Shown here one piece after another: positions 25,014 to 26,436 of a stretch of 26,436 nt of DNA. Made by a program: the position numbers and the translations under genes. The notes under the pieces were generated by a model, which made no database searches, was not told the origin of the DNA, and saw only the letters and a list, made by a program, of their open reading frames with translations. Source of the DNA: Salisapilia sapeloensis (lineage: Eukaryota > Oomycota > Peronosporomycetes > Peronosporales > Salisapiliaceae). Each line of letters starts with the position of its first letter. Positions within the stretch are counted from its first letter, which is position 1. Location of the stretch: contig JAADVB010000242.1 of assembly GCA_023334545.1 (NCBI GenBank), positions 1 to 26,436 on the forward strand, in the 5' to 3' direction.

Positions 25014-25440
25014 CTAGTCGTCCCGAGGTACTCGAGCAAAACTGACTGCCTGCATCTTGTCCAGCATCTTGAGGTCACGCTCTCCCTTTCGAATCAAATG
25101 CTCGATCAGTGTAAAGTTCTTCCGTTCCGTCGTGAATGCCTGTCACAGACTAAAGTCACAGCAAATTCAACTCGCAATAAGCACTGTTATATACCTCATC
25201 ACGAAACCTCTCCTTCACATAAGCGTACGTCTCTCCTCTCATCGTTGGAATGTCAGACTTTGCTTTACCAGCCACTTGCTCATCCTTGTTCTGAGCTGAT
25301 CGCAATGCTGTCTTATACAATTGCAACACTTGCCGTTGCAATCCAGAGTGCTTCGTCGACAACTGTCGTCTCTGTTCACCAACAAACTTCCTAATCATGA
25401 CGCACAATCGATTCTGTTGTTTCTTGTCCAGTGGTGGCAT
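25014..25440 (-). CDS. SDHAF1: SDHAF1-like LYR-family succinate dehydrogenase assembly factor, two exons
   Basis: A 123-residue mitochondrial protein from exons 25440-25195 and 25139-25014, split by a 55-nt phase 0 intron. The core HSGLQRQVLQLYKTALRSA matches the LYR helix of SDHAF1, which helps insert iron-sulphur clusters into the succinate dehydrogenase subunit SDHB. The second exon supplies the family C-terminus, with IEHLIRKGERDLKMLDK (usually IE-[YH]-L-[IL]-R-[KR]-G-x-[RK]-x-L-x-[ML]-[LM]). The N-terminal 30 residues are basic and hydrophobic, an extension beyond the short human protein, and may be a targeting signal. The LYR tripeptide is LYK here (residues 41-43). The unspliced frame ends soon after the donor site, so the second exon is needed for a family match. 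Confidence 0.88.
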
Positions 25441-26276
25441 TATATGTTATCTTTTTATTTTGTTTAATTGTTGAAGTTATGAAGGCTATCGTCTTTAAAG
25501 TTGCTACGGAAGCTTCCTAGTACTTGTATATTAGAATAGATGATATGTATGTCTAAAGCTAAAGTGATATACCAAGTAATTTTGTCTAAGAAGAGCTCTT
25601 CGTCTTCGCTTTTCTTGAAGTTACGTTCTTTGAATGTTCGTAGCTTTGGCAGTTCAATGGACATTCCGATCTCCAAAAGGTTCCTTCCGTATTGTATGAG
25701 TTGTTTACCATGTTTAAACCTGTTTTACTTTGATTAGGTAAATACAATGCTACAAGCTGTCATTCTGCGGATGCCTCAGTGAACACGGAAGAGCGAGTTT
25801 CCACCCGGGTTTGGAATTCCCCGTCCATTTTCCCATCAATATCCATATATCATAGCCATAATGGAACGAGCTAAGACAGCAGGGTACTGTTTGACGGGAA
25901 TCTGTCAGTGCGTCTAAAAATTAATCTAGCAGCATATCTAAAAGTAAGCAAGAACAGAAGAATGTTTACATGCATACACCACGTTTTGAGATATCATTTA
26001 GTCCGTGAACAGCACAGGATCCATTGTACGTGTAAGCTAAACTTAGTTGCACATTAAGACCATGTTCGTTCAGCAGATAATCGGATATATATGCAAGGAA
26101 CATGAGGCAATATGAAGACATAGATGAATCGAAACAAAAATTAATGCCTGAGATTTTGGTGGTTTGTCCAACTCGTACGTCCCCATCCACGTACATCGTC
26201 CGTTCCTCTTTCTTGCCTTGGCGGGAATCGTGTCGAGCGTATCATCGGAAATCATTCTGTTTGAAGTTGCATTCGA
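25441..26276. other. AT-rich spacer upstream of the SDHAF1-like gene
   Basis: About 840 bp with only short frames on both strands (61-76 codons), none with recognisable features. The stretch at 26110-26260 has a more coding-like composition on the minus strand. It could be part of a gene broken by introns, but I cannot build a model. Confidence 0.35.
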
Positions 26277-26415
26277 TTTACTTGCAGCATTGAGCTCTTC
26301 GCCATTTCATTGGGACGGAGTACAGTGCGAGTCGCATATATCGCTTATTATTTCGTCTACTACTGTGCTATTCTTGTTCCGAAATAATAGCGAAGAGCTC
26401 AATACCGCAAGTAAA
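26277..26415. repeat. Inverted repeat with 26-bp arms
   Basis: The left arm (26277-26302) and right arm (26390-26415) are inverted copies that match at 24 of 26 positions. Each includes the 12-mer GCGAAGAGCTCA or its complement. The 87-bp interior has no coding potential. The size and arms resemble a very short non-autonomous element or a cruciform, but no flanking target-site duplication is visible. Confidence 0.65.
26341..26393. repeat. Nested hairpin overlapping the inverted repeat
   Basis: TCGCTTATTATTTCG (26341-26355) pairs with CGAAATAATAGCGA (26380-26393), leaving one unpaired base and a 24-base loop. Its right side overlaps the right arm of the larger inverted repeat by four bases, so the two structures partly compete. 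Confidence 0.6.
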
Positions 26416-26427
26416 GCGAAGAGCTCA
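26390..26427. repeat. Direct repeat of GCGAAGAGCTCA
   Basis: The 12-mer occurs at 26390-26401 and again at 26416-26427, a 26-bp period equal to the inverted-repeat arm. This could be the first unit of a tandem array continuing past the window end. Confidence 0.5.
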
Positions 26428-26436
26428 CCTAGTCGA

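Noticed and set aside
25589-25600. GAAGAGCTCTTC palindrome resembling the GCGAAGAGCTCA repeat near the window end
   Set aside because: Only an 8-9 base core is shared, and it is not part of a longer repeat, so chance is sufficient.

Overview
The window looks like nuclear DNA of an oomycete (a stramenopile). Three things point this way. Several genes are preceded by TCATTTTCC/TCATTTCC elements, which match the oomycete initiator core promoter. The genes carry few and very short introns (about 50-67 nt, GT..AG). The gene content is eukaryotic: AP-2 alpha, mitochondrial bL28, SDHAF1, enoyl-CoA reductase and a nucleolar L1-domain protein. The species cannot be fixed from the sequence alone. Genes lie on both strands with short spacers up to about 21 kb; the last 5 kb is sparser and more AT-rich.

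Layout: 1-193 is the end of a NADPH-oxidase/ferric-reductase-like gene that stops early (+). 257-2170 is a half-size ABCG transporter (-). 2550-3065 is a GyrI-like effector-binding protein of bacterial type (-). 3321-3719 is mitochondrial ribosomal protein bL28 (+). 4085-9034 is a very large Ser/Thr/Pro-rich, mucin-like type I membrane protein built from two families of tandem repeats (-). 9343-10261 is a spliced small gene with an XRCC4/CCDC61-like head, a coiled coil and a membrane tail (-). 10493-12886 is a secreted tyrosinase on an acidic repeat stalk (-). 13116-14496 is a spliced Cic1/Utp30/RSL1D1-type protein (-). 14668-15687 is very-long-chain enoyl-CoA reductase in three exons (+). 15754-18768 is AP-2 alpha adaptin in three exons (-). 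19454-20998 is a hexose-transporter-like MFS protein (-). 21.0-23.6 kb is nearly empty apart from one weak small gene. 23620-24622 is a paralogue of the gene at 9.3-10.3 kb, with a different C-terminal domain (+). 25014-25440 is an SDHAF1-like LYR protein in two exons (-). The window ends in an inverted-repeat cluster.

The genes do not form one pathway. Two themes stand out. One is the cell surface: the giant mucin-like protein and the tyrosinase lie about 1.5 kb apart on the same strand, and both have Pro/Ser/Thr-Glu repeat stalks. The other, and the most novel lead here, is the pair of XRCC4/SAS-6/CCDC61-like genes. They share both intron positions and phases. One ends in a predicted membrane segment and the other in a beta-rich, possibly C1q/TNF-like, domain.

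All splice models were derived by eye from GT/AG sites, frame continuity and conserved protein sequence; no transcript evidence was available.
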